Source: Pseudogulbenkiania sp.
GTDB taxonomy: Bacteria; Pseudomonadota; Gammaproteobacteria; Burkholderiales; Chromobacteriaceae
Length of the DNA stretch: 38,190 nucleotides
NCBI GenBank assembly: GCA_018260425.1
Contig: JAGLBD010000004.1
Span: 1-38,190, forward strand
Direction: 5' to 3'
Shown here: piece by piece, positions 15,806-23,265 of the stretch
How positions within the stretch are numbered: the first letter of the stretch is position 1
Layout: every line of letters starts with the position of its first letter
The notes under the pieces: generated by a model
Databases searched by the model: none
Told to the model about the DNA's origin: nothing
What the model saw: the letters and a program-made list of their open reading frames with translations, nothing else
Translations under genes and position numbers: made by a program

Positions 15806-16472
15806 ACGATAGCAGGGTGCGGACCAGCTGGAACGCACCGATACCCGCAACGGCCAGTCCCGCCACCAGGCGCACTGGCCGTTTTTGCAGGGATTGCCGC
15901 AATTGGTCGGCAAACAGCCCCATGGCCAGCAGATTGGGCAAGGTGCCAAGGCCAAAGGCCAGCATGATGCCGGCGCCTTTCAGCCAATTGCCGGTCGCCA
16001 GGGCCGACAGGCTGGCACTGTAGACCAGTCCACAGGGGAGCCATCCCCACGCCGCGCCCGCGAGCACCGCACCACCAAGGGAACGGATCGGCAGCAAGCG
16101 TGCCACGCGCGGCTGGATGCGCTGCCACAGCGGCCGTCCGAGCTTTTCAATGGCGATGACCCAACGGGACAGGCCGGCCAGATAGAGGCCCAGCAAAATA
16201 ATCATGCCATTGGCGAGCAGGTACAGCGCCAGCTGGAAGGGCCGCGCTGTGGCCATCGAAAGACCCGCCTGCGACAGTGCGCCAAGCAGGGCTCCGGCGG
16301 CCATATAGCTGCCGATACGGCCCAGATTGTAGCCGAGCATCAACACGAAACGCCGCGTGCCGGCTGGCAGATTGAGGGATAGCGCGGTGACAATCCCGCC
16401 GCACATGCCGACGCAGTGACCCCCGCCCAGCAAGCCTGACAAAAACAGCACCAGAAAACCGGTTTCTAACAT
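15798..16472 (-). CDS. TauE/SafE-like (UreH_2) membrane protein
   Basis: 224-residue inner-membrane protein with about six helices in two related halves. The first half has GLLGGGHCVGMCGGI, the second GAAWGWLPCGLVYS, the cysteine-proline signature of the UreH_2/DsbD-like transmembrane family often found beside cytochrome oxidase assembly genes. Metal or thiol transport has been proposed for relatives; no specific role can be read here. The ATG at 16472 is preferred to a TTG at 16484, though neither has a good ribosome site. It converges on znuA with 8 nt overlap, so a zinc role should not be assumed. Confidence 0.75.
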   Translation of the reverse strand: MLETGFLVLFLSGLLGGGHCVGMCGGIVTALSLNLPAGTRRFVLMLGYNLGRIGSYMAAGALLGALSQAGLSMATARPFQLALYLLANGMIILLGLYLAGLSRWVIAIEKLGRPLWQRIQPRVARLLPIRSLGGAVLAGAAWGWLPCGLVYSASLSALATGNWLKGAGIMLAFGLGTLPNLLAMGLFADQLRQSLQKRPVRLVAGLAVAGIGAFQLVRTLLSFS

Positions 16473-16617
16473 GGTGTAATGCAATCGGCAAAAGTTGCAT
16501 TCTATCCCAGCCGCACCCCGGCGGCACGTCTTGTCGATGTGGCTGGCTTTCCGTGCTGGCAGCCACTAAAAAACAACCATGAGTCTGTGTGTTGTCTAGC
16601 CCGAGAAGGGAGCCCTA

Positions 16618-17418
16618 ATGGGATCGTACGTGCTGGTGGACCGCATCGGTCACACCGCCATCATTACTCTGGATCATCCCCCCGCCAATACGCTGAGCCG
16701 AGCCTTGCTATCCGGTTTGCGGCACTGTCTGGATGAACTGTCCGGCGATAGTTCCGTCCGTTCGGTGGTGATTGCCGGGCGTGGCGAAAGCTACTTTTCT
16801 GCGGGGCTCGATATTGCGGCCTTGGCGGAGGCGACGCGTGGGGAGGTCGAGTGTTTGCTGGACGAGTTTGTCGCCTTGCTGGAATCTGTCCGGCATTTTC
16901 CGGGGGTGACGGTGGCGGCATTGAATGGCTATGCCTTGGGGGCGGGGCTCGAGCTGGCGCTGGCCTGTGACTATCGGGTGGCAGAGCAGGGTGCGCTCTT
17001 GGGCATGCCGGAAGCCCGTCTGGGGTTGTCGCCGTGCGGCGGAAGCAGTCGCCTGTTGCCGGATGCGGTGGGCATGGCGTGGGCCAAGCGACTGCTGCTG
17101 GGCGGCGAACGGGTGGGGGCCGATCTGGCGTGGCGCATCGGTTTGGTCGATGAAGCCGTAGAGAGCGGTTTTGCCAAAATTGTGGCGATTAGTCTGGCCA
17201 ACCGGGTCAATCGGCAGGGGCCACAGGCCGTGGCGGTAACGCGAAGTCTGCTGGAGGCTGGTCGTGATGCAACGCTGGCGGAGCAGTTGCAGCATGAACG
17301 GGCGGCATTCCTGGCATTGCTGGGGAGTGACGAGCAGCACGAGGGCGGACAGGCCTTTCTGGAAAAGCGTCCCCCGGCATGGAGTGACGAGGAGGGTGAC
17401 GAAGGTGATGACGGGTGA
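16618..17418 (+). CDS. Enoyl-CoA hydratase/isomerase family protein
   Basis: 266-residue crotonase-fold protein. The oxyanion-hole segments are FSAGLDIAAL and GYALGAGLELALACDYR, followed by MPEARLGLSPCGG, where the glutamate matches a catalytic position of hydratases. The C terminus is short and very acidic (WSDEEGDEGDDG), which is unusual. AAGGGAG precedes the ATG by five nt. It stands alone on the plus strand, flanked by a minus gene and a terminator, so the pathway cannot be told from context. Confidence 0.87.
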   Translation: MGSYVLVDRIGHTAIITLDHPPANTLSRALLSGLRHCLDELSGDSSVRSVVIAGRGESYFSAGLDIAALAEATRGEVECLLDEFVALLESVRHFPGVTVAALNGYALGAGLELALACDYRVAEQGALLGMPEARLGLSPCGGSSRLLPDAVGMAWAKRLLLGGERVGADLAWRIGLVDEAVESGFAKIVAISLANRVNRQGPQAVAVTRSLLEAGRDATLAEQLQHERAAFLALLGSDEQHEGGQAFLEKRPPAWSDEEGDEGDDG

Positions 17419-17440
17419 GGGGCACGGGTGTCTGGCATGA

Positions 17441-17468
17441 AAAAAGCGGAACCGGAGTTCCGCTTTTT
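17441..17468. terminator. Bidirectional intrinsic terminator
   Basis: AAAAAGCGGAAC (17441-17452) and GTTCCGCTTTTT (17457-17468) form a perfect 12-bp inverted repeat with loop CGGA. It provides a T tract on either strand and lies between the ends of the converging enoyl-CoA hydratase and PPIase genes. Confidence 0.92.
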
Positions 17469-17489
17469 GGTGCGTTAAGTCGCAAAAAA

Positions 17490-18275
17490 TCACTGGGTGA
17501 CTTTTGCCTTTGAACGCATTTCACCGACCAGTTTTTCAATACGCTGGCCCATCAGGCGTTGAGCCAGTTGTGCCTTGACCGCATCGAACGCCGGCGGAGG
17601 ATCGGTACGGACATCATCCAGTTTGATGATGTGCCAACCGAATTGGGTTTTTACCGGTTTGGCGGTGATTTGGCCTTTGGCAAGGTGTGTGACCGCGTCG
17701 GCAAACTCCGGAGCAAATCCATCACGTACCGGGTCGAACCAGCCCAGATCGCCGCCATTGTTCTTGGAACCCGGGTCAATCGACTTGGTGCGAGCCAGAT
17801 CGGCAAACGGCTTGCCTTTCTTCAGCGACTCGAGGATCGCTTTGGCATCGGCTTCGCTGTTCACCAGAATATGCTGGGCATGGTACTTTTTCTGTACCGG
17901 CATCTGGCTCTTCAGCGTGTCGTACTCGGTCTTCAATTGTGCTTCGGTGACCGGGTTGGCACGCTGGAACTCGGCGATGTAACGCTGAGCCAGCGCCATG
18001 GTTTGCATATTCTGCAATTCGGCTTGATAGTCGGGGCTCTTGTCCATGCCTTTTTTGACCGCTTCCTGGCGCAGCACCTCGGCCGTTACCAGCTGGTCGA
18101 TGATGGCTTGACGCGTCTGCGGAGTAATTTGCTGGCCTTGAGCTTCAACTTGCTTCACCACCAGTTCGATGCGAGCCGGCGGGATTTCAACACCATTCAC
18201 GGACAGGCCTGCTGCATCAGCAATGACCGGGCCGAGTGTCGCCGCGATAACGGCGGCCATCAGGGTTTTCTTCAT
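17490..18275 (-). CDS. Periplasmic parvulin-type peptidyl-prolyl isomerase
   Basis: 261-residue exported foldase. The signal peptide is residues 1-21 (ending IADA-AG). An N-terminal SurA-like helical region is followed by one parvulin domain with canonical marks: YHAQHILV, GGDLGWFDP, FADAV and FGWHIIKLDD. It is expected to help fold outer-membrane or secreted proteins. It is the distal gene of the minus-strand run that begins with yciB, 22 nt after a second, related gene. Confidence 0.9.
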   Translation of the reverse strand: MKKTLMAAVIAATLGPVIADAAGLSVNGVEIPPARIELVVKQVEAQGQQITPQTRQAIIDQLVTAEVLRQEAVKKGMDKSPDYQAELQNMQTMALAQRYIAEFQRANPVTEAQLKTEYDTLKSQMPVQKKYHAQHILVNSEADAKAILESLKKGKPFADLARTKSIDPGSKNNGGDLGWFDPVRDGFAPEFADAVTHLAKGQITAKPVKTQFGWHIIKLDDVRTDPPPAFDAVKAQLAQRLMGQRIEKLVGEMRSKAKVTQ

Positions 18276-18296
18276 GACGGTATCTACCTGTCTCGA

Positions 18297-19091
18297 TTAC
18301 TGGATCTTGGCTTTGGTGCGCAGGTCGGTCACGGTTTTGCCGATCAGCTCTTGCTGCAGCTGACGGGTAATTTGCGGCTTGACCTGTTCCAGTGTCGGTG
18401 CCTTGGCATCGCGGATGTCTTCAACCTTGAAGATGAACCAGCTGCCATTGCCTTGTACCGGCTTCTGGGTGTATTGACCCTTGCCCAGCGGTTTCAGCAG
18501 AGTGGCCAGTGCCGGATCCATGGCGGACAGGTTGCCCCATTCCATATCGCCACCTTGCTCGCGGGTTTGCTGGTCGATGGAACGGTTCTTGGCCAGAACC
18601 TCGAACTTGGCGCCTTTCTTCAGGTCGGCAACCAGTTTGTTGGCTTCGGCTTCGGTCGCCACCACGATGCGGCGAACGTGAACTTCTTTTTGACCGCTGG
18701 TTTGTTTGACGGCTTCGTCATAACGGGTCTTGATCTGGGCATCCGATACCGGCGCTTGCTTGACGATGTCGCCGAACAGGGCGTCTTGCAGAATGTCCGA
18801 ACGGGCGTTTTCGATGCGGCGTGCGACTTCGGCATCTTTTTCCAGGCCGCGGCGACGCGCTTCTTCCTGGATCAGTTGACGGTCAATCAGGCGGTTCTTG
18901 ATATCTTCGCGCATGGCGGGGGTATCTTGTGCCTGACCATTACTGTTCTGCACGATCGAGGTCACGACCTGATCGACGTCTTTCTTGTCGATGGCAACAC
19001 CATTGACCACGGCAACCGATTCAGCCGCTGCGATGGAAGGCAGGCCGATGGCCGTTGCGATCAGAAGACCTGCGAGACGGGAAAGTTGCAT
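18297..19091 (-). CDS. Parvulin-like protein with degenerate active site
   Basis: 264-residue exported protein (signal peptide about residues 1-23, ending AAA-ES). It has the same layout as its downstream neighbour: a helical N-terminal region then a parvulin-like domain. The catalytic marks differ: HVRRIVV in place of HAQHILV, GGDMEWGNL in place of GGDLGWFDP and SWFIFKVED in place of GWHIIKLDD. The second histidine and the C-terminal histidine are lost. A chaperone role without strong isomerase activity is therefore likely (inference). It probably arose by tandem duplication. Confidence 0.85.
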   Translation of the reverse strand: MQLSRLAGLLIATAIGLPSIAAAESVAVVNGVAIDKKDVDQVVTSIVQNSNGQAQDTPAMREDIKNRLIDRQLIQEEARRRGLEKDAEVARRIENARSDILQDALFGDIVKQAPVSDAQIKTRYDEAVKQTSGQKEVHVRRIVVATEAEANKLVADLKKGAKFEVLAKNRSIDQQTREQGGDMEWGNLSAMDPALATLLKPLGKGQYTQKPVQGNGSWFIFKVEDIRDAKAPTLEQVKPQITRQLQQELIGKTVTDLRTKAKIQ

Positions 19092-19109
19092 TGTAACCCC
19101 TTGTTCAAT

Positions 19110-19376
19110 TCAGATTTCGTCAGGAGACAGCGCCTTGATGGCCAGCGCATGAATCCGGTTGGGAAAAAGATCGTCCAGTGCGGCATGCACCAGTCGATGA
19201 CGAGCAATGCGGCCAAGGCCGCCAAACTGTCGTGACACGATGGTCAGCGAAAAATGACCTCCACCGCTTCGGGCGCCGGCATGACCTGCATGGGCAGCGC
19301 TGTCGTCGGTGATGTCGATGAATTCAGGTTCCAGTCCTGCCAGACGTTCCTTGATGAGCGTAACGACATCGCTCAT
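19110..19376 (-). CDS. BolA/IbaG family protein
   Basis: 88-residue BolA-fold protein, a class that partners monothiol glutaredoxins in iron-sulfur handling. The N terminus ([26 protein letters not shown]) and the block [30 protein letters not shown], with the conserved histidines, identify the family. The segment [13 protein letters not shown] before the core is a little extended. The ATG overlaps the yciI stop (ATGA), so translation is coupled. Confidence 0.9.
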   Translation of the reverse strand: MSDVVTLIKERLAGLEPEFIDITDDSAAHAGHAGARSGGGHFSLTIVSRQFGGLGRIARHRLVHAALDDLFPNRIHALAIKALSPDEI

Positions 19377-19675
19377 GCCGGGAAGACCTTGCGGAACGGT
19401 TTTACGTCGACGGCCCGGTAAACACCGGCGACCCGGTAGGGGTCGGCATCGGCCCATGCCTGTGCGCTGGCAAGGTCGGCAAATTCGGCCACGATCAGGC
19501 TGCCGGTAAAACCTGCCACGCCCGGATCGTTGCTGTCGATGGCCGGCAGGGGACCTGCCAGAACCAGACGGCCTTCGTTTTGCAATTGCGTCAGACGGGC
19601 CAGATGGTCCGGGCGGACGGCCAGACGTTGGTCCAGCGAGTTTTCGTTGTCGTGGGCAATAATGGCGTAAAGCAT
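19373..19675 (-). CDS. yciI: YciI-like protein
   Basis: 100-residue cytoplasmic protein of the YCII/muconolactone isomerase-like fold. Family marks are MLYAIIAHD at the start, a histidine in [18 protein letters not shown] and the [10 protein letters not shown] block. Start 19675 sits 1 nt past the yciB stop. The biochemical function of the family is not established. The order yciB-yciI-bolA matches a conserved betaproteobacterial cluster. Confidence 0.9.
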   Translation of the reverse strand: MLYAIIAHDNENSLDQRLAVRPDHLARLTQLQNEGRLVLAGPLPAIDSNDPGVAGFTGSLIVAEFADLASAQAWADADPYRVAGVYRAVDVKPFRKVFPA

Positions 19676-19676
19676 G

Positions 19677-20207
19677 TCACTCTTCCTGAACGTAGCGGGA
19701 CAATACCACGCTCTGGGCAACGGCAAAGGCGATTGTCAGACCGAGGGTGCCGAATAGTTTGAAGTTGATCCAGATTTTTTCACTGAAATTAAACGCGATC
19801 ACCAGATTCAACGCCGCAAGGGCAATAAAGAAAATTCCCCAGGCATGGCAGAGTTTGCCCCATACCGCATCGGGGAGGGTGACCTGTTCGCCCAGCAGGG
19901 CGCGGATGCCGTTCTTGCCCATGAACTGGCCAATGATCAGGCCGAGACCGAGGATGGTGTCCAGAATGGTGAACTTCCAGATCATGAACCATTTATTGTG
20001 GGAAATCAGTGCGGCACCACCGAAGACGATCATCAATACCAGCGACACCCATTGCATGCGGTCGATATGCATGCCACGGAAATGGTAGAAGCCAACCTGC
20101 AGGATGGTAAACGGGATGGCTATGGCTGTGGCCACGAAGATATCGTTGGTCAACAGGTAGGCCCCGAAAAATAGCAGGATGCCCAGAAAGTCGGCGATCA
20201 TTTTCAT
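19677..20207 (-). CDS. yciB: Intracellular septation protein A family (YciB)
   Basis: 176-residue inner-membrane protein with about five or six hydrophobic helices. It begins [17 protein letters not shown], the usual family opening, and contains [18 protein letters not shown] and the C-terminal half [17 protein letters not shown]. coli YciB interacts with cell elongation and division proteins. First gene of the yciB-yciI-bolA-PPIase-PPIase group; it follows the HAD phosphatase on the same strand after 71 nt. Confidence 0.93.
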   Translation of the reverse strand: MKMIADFLGILLFFGAYLLTNDIFVATAIAIPFTILQVGFYHFRGMHIDRMQWVSLVLMIVFGGAALISHNKWFMIWKFTILDTILGLGLIIGQFMGKNGIRALLGEQVTLPDAVWGKLCHAWGIFFIALAALNLVIAFNFSEKIWINFKLFGTLGLTIAFAVAQSVVLSRYVQEE

Positions 20208-20278
20208 GGTGTGTGATTATGGGGGCGACGTGGGTTGAAAACAAGCATTGAGACGTCCTTTTTATTCCAATGGCAGTT

Positions 20279-20953
20279 TTAGTGGTTCTGCATCCGTGCC
20301 TGTAATACCGGCAAGGTGTCGAGTAGCGTGTTGCAGATGGCCAGGGCTTGCTTCGCCAGCGGCTCATCGGCTGTCAACAGGTCCGGGACCTGAATGACGG
20401 GAATTCCGGCGGCCAGCGCCGACTGCATGCCGATGGGCGAGTCCTCCAGCGCCACGCAACATTCCACCGGTTCTGCCAGACGCTGCGCCGCGGCAAGGTA
20501 GACATCGGGGGCCGGCTTTGCCTGGGTCACTTCATTGCCGGCCACCGTGGCATCGAAATACCCGGCGAGGCCGGCAGCGTCGAGTTTCAGGTCCAGCAAC
20601 ACTCGTTCGGTGGAGCTGGCGACCGCACATTTCAAGCCGGCTGCCTTGACCCATTGCAGGGTTTCGATGATACCGGGTTTGTGTTGCACTTCTCCTTCGT
20701 GCAGTCGTTCCCGGTAACGGCGTCGCCAATAGGTGATGAGTTTTTCGGTGTCCGGTCCGGAATAACCCAGTGCAGCGAGACGCGCCGTGCAGCCACTTAC
20801 CGACAAGCCGGTCATGCTGGCGATGACTTCGAAACCCAATGGCCGGGAAAGTTCCCGTGCCGCATCCTGCCAGGCCTCTCGCGATACGCGTTCACTGTCG
20901 ATCATCAGGCCGTCCATGTCGAATAGCACGGCCTTCAAGGGGGGTAGATTCAT
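20279..20953 (-). CDS. HAD phosphatase, beta-phosphoglucomutase-like subgroup
   Basis: 224-residue haloacid dehalogenase-like hydrolase. Motif I is FDMDGLMIDSE at residues 11-21, the serine motif is VASSTER, the lysine motif is TQAKPAPD and the acidic motif is ALEDSPIG. The DGLMIDSE form is typical of the YniC/beta-phosphoglucomutase-like branch that acts on sugar phosphates. GGAGAG lies just upstream of the ATG. Substrate unknown. Confidence 0.87.
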   Translation of the reverse strand: MNLPPLKAVLFDMDGLMIDSERVSREAWQDAARELSRPLGFEVIASMTGLSVSGCTARLAALGYSGPDTEKLITYWRRRYRERLHEGEVQHKPGIIETLQWVKAAGLKCAVASSTERVLLDLKLDAAGLAGYFDATVAGNEVTQAKPAPDVYLAAAQRLAEPVECCVALEDSPIGMQSALAAGIPVIQVPDLLTADEPLAKQALAICNTLLDTLPVLQARMQNH

Positions 20954-21376
20954 GTTGCTCTCCGAGGAAACAGGAGTCTCGCCTGTGTTTGGTATCTTGG
21001 CAAGTCAGCGGAGTGTTGCAAAAACACACTAAAACTTTCGACAGTTTGAAGGGTATGCTTAATGATGCGGTAATGACAGCCGTGCTGCCAAATGCTTGTC
21101 TTGCAAGGCGTTTGCTTGACACTGTGCCGACAGGAGGGGGCAGGGTGGTGTGATCGCGGGGAAGTCTTACGGCAGTTTTCACATCTTGTTAAGTGCAATT
21201 ACCTATGACGTAGGCAGATTTTTTCGGTAAATTCACGGGGTAGCCAGTGTTGGCAGGCTGGCGTTCAGGCTGTTGCAACGGCCTCGGGCCGGTGCTTCGT
21301 CTGCATGTAATACATATTGAGTAGAGTGATACGGTTAAATACTTTTTGATTTTTGCCATGCCAAGGGGTTGTGCTA
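20954..21376. other. Long intergenic gap upstream of the PEP-CTERM/EPS locus
   Basis: 423 nt between two divergent genes, with no convincing reading frame. It holds the ribosome site of the HAD gene at one end and the AAGGGG-type site of the PEP-CTERM gene at the other. TTGAGT (21317-21322) followed by AT-rich DNA is a weak promoter candidate for the plus strand. Small imperfect dyads are present (for example CGGCC-TCG-GGCCG near 21277). I looked for a sigma54 -24/-12 pair, known for some PEP-CTERM genes, and found none with correct spacing. Confidence 0.5.
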
Positions 21377-21907
21377 ATGAAAGTGATCAAACTGCTGGCG
21401 GCCGCGCTGGTTTTCGTCTCGGTGTCGGCCAGTGCCTCCGTGATTCATTTCGGGACGTTGGCGAGTGACGAGTTTCGCGATGGTACGCTGAGTGTCAGCC
21501 TTAACAAGGCCAAACCTTCATTCAGTCAGAGCTTTGATTTTACCCTGTTGGCCAATGCGAGTTTGAGTTCCTCTGTCGCCTTGAACCGGATTGGTTCCTT
21601 TTCTGGCGCATTCGAGTATTTGACCGCCTCCATTACCGATACGCTGGGGCACGTGCTGTGGAGCAAGTCGACCAGCGGTTCCAACGGTGCATTCAGTGCC
21701 GATACCAGTGACGTGGCGGGGGGCTTGCTGCCCGCGGCTGGTCTGTACAAGCTCAACCTTGACGGCAAGCTGGCCAATGGGGCCAGTACCTTCAATGGTC
21801 GCTTTTATTATTCTCTCAGTGTTTCGGCTGTTCCCGAGCCTGAAAGCTATGCCCTGATGGGACTGGGGCTGGCGGCACTGCTGCTGCGCCGTCGCAAAAG
21901 CGTATAA
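21377..21907 (+). CDS. PEP-CTERM sorting domain protein
   Basis: 176-residue exported protein. The signal peptide is residues 1-20 (ending SASA-SV). The body is Ser/Ala/Gly-rich and probably beta-structured, with no cysteine. The C terminus is a textbook PEP-CTERM signal: VPEPESYALMGLGLAALLL then RRRKSV, that is PEP motif, hydrophobic helix and basic tail. Such proteins are cut and released by an exosortase, usually in EPS-producing bacteria. The ATG at 21377 follows CAAGGGG. It is the first gene of the EPS locus. The function of the mature protein is unknown. Confidence 0.9.
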   Translation: MKVIKLLAAALVFVSVSASASVIHFGTLASDEFRDGTLSVSLNKAKPSFSQSFDFTLLANASLSSSVALNRIGSFSGAFEYLTASITDTLGHVLWSKSTSGSNGAFSADTSDVAGGLLPAAGLYKLNLDGKLANGASTFNGRFYYSLSVSAVPEPESYALMGLGLAALLLRRRKSV

Positions 21908-21928
21908 TTACGGCATAAACCGGACCGA

Positions 21929-21963
21929 AAGGCAGGACAATTGTTTAGCTGTTGTCTTGCCTT
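21929..21963 (+). terminator. Hairpin between PEP-CTERM gene and epsL
   Basis: AAGGCAGGACAA (21929-21940) pairs with TTGTCTTGCCTT (21952-21963) over 12 positions with one G-U. The following tract is AAGTATTTTAG rather than pure T. It could be a weak terminator, giving higher PEP-CTERM than Eps expression, or an mRNA-stabilising stem. Confidence 0.5.
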
Positions 21964-22065
21964 AAGTATTTTAGTTATCAGTTTTAAGTACTTTGGATGT
22001 ATTATCTTCCTCCGGCAGGGGGAGATGTGCAGCTACCCGTCATCCAAACTGAAAAGTGTTTCGAC

Positions 22066-23256
22066 ATGCCATTGGTCGTCAGAAAAGTCGGTATCGCGAA
22101 GAGATGCCTTAGTGTGTTGTTGCTGGCCGCACCGTGTCTGGTGCAGGCTGCGTACGACCCTTCCGACCGTTTTTATCTCTACGCCGAAGGCGGCTACCTG
22201 TTCGATAGCAATATCCTGCGCCTGAATACTTCGCTGCGCCCGGCGCAGGACTATGGCTATGCCGGTTACAGCGACACCGTGCGCACCACCACGGTCGGCG
22301 GTCACTATGAAACCACCTGGTCCCGCCAGCAGTTTACCCTGAATGGCAAGTTTTCCGATTCGCATTACCAGCGTTTTTCCGGGCTCGACTATCACAGCTG
22401 GAATGCCCAGGCTGCCTGGAACTGGGCATTTGGCACGCGCTGGAACGGTTCGATCACCTATGGCGACAGCAAGGACCAGTCGAGTATCGAAAACGCCGGC
22501 AGCGGGATCCGTGACGTGCTGCGCGACCGCAACCTCGATGGCCGCGCCATTTTCTCGCTGACCAGCCGCATTGGCCTTGAATTGTCTGCCGGACGCAAGA
22601 CCGAGCGGCGTGAGTTGCAGTTCACTAATGATTACAACCAGTACACCTACGGCGTGGGTTTGACCACAGCCACCGAGAAGGGCAGCGTTTTCGGTATTCG
22701 CGCCCAGCGCTCGCGTATCACCTATGTCTGGCTCAAACAGTTTATTGGTAGTCGCGCCACCTATGACCAGAACCAGCTGCTGCTGTCGGCGCGTTGGCCT
22801 GTGACTCGCAAAACCACCTTTACCGCGACGGGAGGGTGGGTGAAAAATGAAGGCAACGGTTTGCCGTCGTCCAGTGGCGGGCGTAACCGCATCGGTAGTT
22901 TCGAGTGGAACTGGGATGTCGATCCAAAAAACAATTTCAACCTCTCGTATGGCCGCCAGTCGGACAACCCGGGTAACAACACCACGCCGAGTGTTCTGGC
23001 CAACTACGCCGCCAGCTGGACCTATCGTCCAACCGTGAAAACCCAGATTTCCACACGCGCCAGCGAATCGCGACGAGACTATTCCAATCAGACCAACCGC
23101 GAACGGACGGACCTGTACAACCTGACCCTGTCGTGGAAACCCATGACACAGCTGGAGTTTTCCACCTTTGGCCAGCGCGTGCGTTTCCACGGGACGACGC
23201 AGTCGAATGACTACAAGCTCAATCAATACGGCGTCAATGCCCGGGTGTTCTATTGA
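22066..23256 (+). CDS. epsL: EpsL-type outer-membrane beta-barrel protein
   Basis: 396-residue predicted outer-membrane barrel. The signal peptide runs to about residue 28 (LLLAAPCLVQA-AYDPSDRFYLYAEGG). The rest is a series of alternating amphipathic strands rich in aromatic residues and ends NQYGVNARVFY, a typical barrel end with terminal aromatic. Size and opening match the EpsL family tied to PEP-CTERM/methanolan EPS operons. The start is uncertain: ATG 22066 gives a good signal peptide but a poor ribosome site; the frame also allows ATG 21997. Predicted role: polysaccharide passage across or anchoring at the outer membrane. Confidence 0.8.
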   Translation: MPLVVRKVGIAKRCLSVLLLAAPCLVQAAYDPSDRFYLYAEGGYLFDSNILRLNTSLRPAQDYGYAGYSDTVRTTTVGGHYETTWSRQQFTLNGKFSDSHYQRFSGLDYHSWNAQAAWNWAFGTRWNGSITYGDSKDQSSIENAGSGIRDVLRDRNLDGRAIFSLTSRIGLELSAGRKTERRELQFTNDYNQYTYGVGLTTATEKGSVFGIRAQRSRITYVWLKQFIGSRATYDQNQLLLSARWPVTRKTTFTATGGWVKNEGNGLPSSSGGRNRIGSFEWNWDVDPKNNFNLSYGRQSDNPGNNTTPSVLANYAASWTYRPTVKTQISTRASESRRDYSNQTNRERTDLYNLTLSWKPMTQLEFSTFGQRVRFHGTTQSNDYKLNQYGVNARVFY

Positions 23257-23265
23257 GAGTCCCTC

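Noticed and set aside
14005-15955. Two long antisense frames opposite znuB and znuA
   Set aside because: The sense genes have clear family motifs and operon overlaps; the antisense peptides are Gln/His/Arg-rich shadows.
20892-21198. Short frames in the gap before the PEP-CTERM gene
   Set aside because: They partly overlap the HAD gene, lack ribosome sites and have no recognisable sequence; the gap is better read as regulatory.
21221-21376. Sigma54 promoter for the PEP-CTERM gene
   Set aside because: The best GG/GC pair near TGGCG...TTGC has 13 nt between the pairs instead of 10, so it does not fit the -24/-12 rule.
22033-23226. Antisense frame of 397 codons opposite epsL
   Set aside because: epsL has a signal peptide and barrel pattern and is in line with the operon; the reverse frame has no support.
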